Origin: Chionis minor
Taxonomy: Eukaryota > Chordata > Aves > Charadriiformes > Chionididae
Assembly (NCBI GenBank): GCA_013398295.1
Contig: VZSF01000975.1
Span: forward strand, 434,001-498,000
Length of the DNA stretch: 64,000 nt
Direction: 5' to 3'
Made by a program: the position numbers and the translations under genes. The notes below the pieces were generated by a model. The model was not told the DNA's origin. It was given only the letters and a program-made list of their open reading frames with translations, and searched no databases. Shown in pieces: positions 63,901-64,000 of the stretch (position 1 is its first letter; each line of letters begins with the position of its first letter).

Positions 63901-64000
63901 AAACAAAATACAATTAAATCTAATTCATACACTTACCTACAGGACTCAGATTCACACAGAACCTTCTTAACTAATTAATGTGAAAGGTGATTTACTGTGG
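57906..64000. other. AT-rich non-coding stretch to the window end
   Basis: No exon, RNA gene or recognised transposon is seen. The longest frame (plus strand 60555-61043, 162 codons) has an overlapping 120-codon frame on the other strand, no domain and no supporting signals. I read it as chance, in a patch with slightly higher GC. The window ends in featureless AT-rich DNA. Confidence 0.55.

Noticed and set aside
1..64000. CRISPR arrays, operons, integrons, phage or other prokaryotic systems
   Set aside because: The sequence is clearly vertebrate, with CR1 LINEs, CpG depletion and microsatellites. There are no regularly spaced identical repeats or polycistronic coding blocks.

Overview
This window looks like AT-rich, gene-poor DNA from a bird, either intergenic or a long intron. 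The main evidence for a bird is a series of 5'-truncated CR1 (chicken repeat 1) LINE fragments. Their 3' ends carry the conserved tail, with short repeats of the ATTCTRTG type, at about 4250, 22120, 22890, 28440, 34455, 35845, 36351 and 45690. The style of some copies, especially 36351-36722, suggests a neoavian bird rather than a fowl, but I cannot place the species. There is no bacterial or phage content: no operons and no ribosome binding sites. All open frames are under 165 codons, and the only ones I can tie to a protein are remnants of CR1 ORF2.

The only gene-like signal is a promoter with a first exon at about 11.99-12.34 kb. A small CpG-rich island stands out from its AT-rich surroundings and sits just downstream of a 130-bp purine tract. 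It holds a CCAAT box, a perfect palindrome containing a CRE-like TGACATCA, a GC-rich 5' leader with a 19-bp-period duplication, a 16-codon open frame in good start context, and a plausible splice donor at 12219/12220. If this is a real plus-strand promoter, the following 50 kb would be first intron or intergenic DNA, because I found no further exon. I could not identify the gene.

Layout. 1-11.7 kb is non-coding with one old minus-strand CR1, plus a homeodomain-site-rich block at 8.93-9.05 kb that resembles a conserved enhancer. 11.7-12.4 kb is the purine tract and promoter island. 12.4-21.5 kb is non-coding. 21.5-22.9 kb holds two CR1 copies in tandem. 27.9-28.4 kb and 34.4-35.0 kb hold two copies of an atypical CR1 variant in opposite orientation. 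The second of these lies head-to-head with a better-preserved CR1 at 35.06-35.85 kb, followed by a clean minus-strand CR1 at 36.35-36.72 kb. 40.98-42.94 kb contains a 137-bp direct duplication. 44.74-45.69 kb holds the longest CR1, with a recognisable reverse-transcriptase FADD motif. The rest, to 64 kb, is AT-rich non-coding DNA with a possible solitary LTR near 50.3-50.9 kb, a candidate conserved element near 52.4-52.85 kb, a C-rich tract at 54.2 kb and a faint ancient CR1/L3 tail at 57.8 kb.

No new multi-gene system is visible. The items most worth following are the orphan promoter island, the 137-bp duplication, the atypical CR1 variant pair and the candidate conserved non-coding elements.
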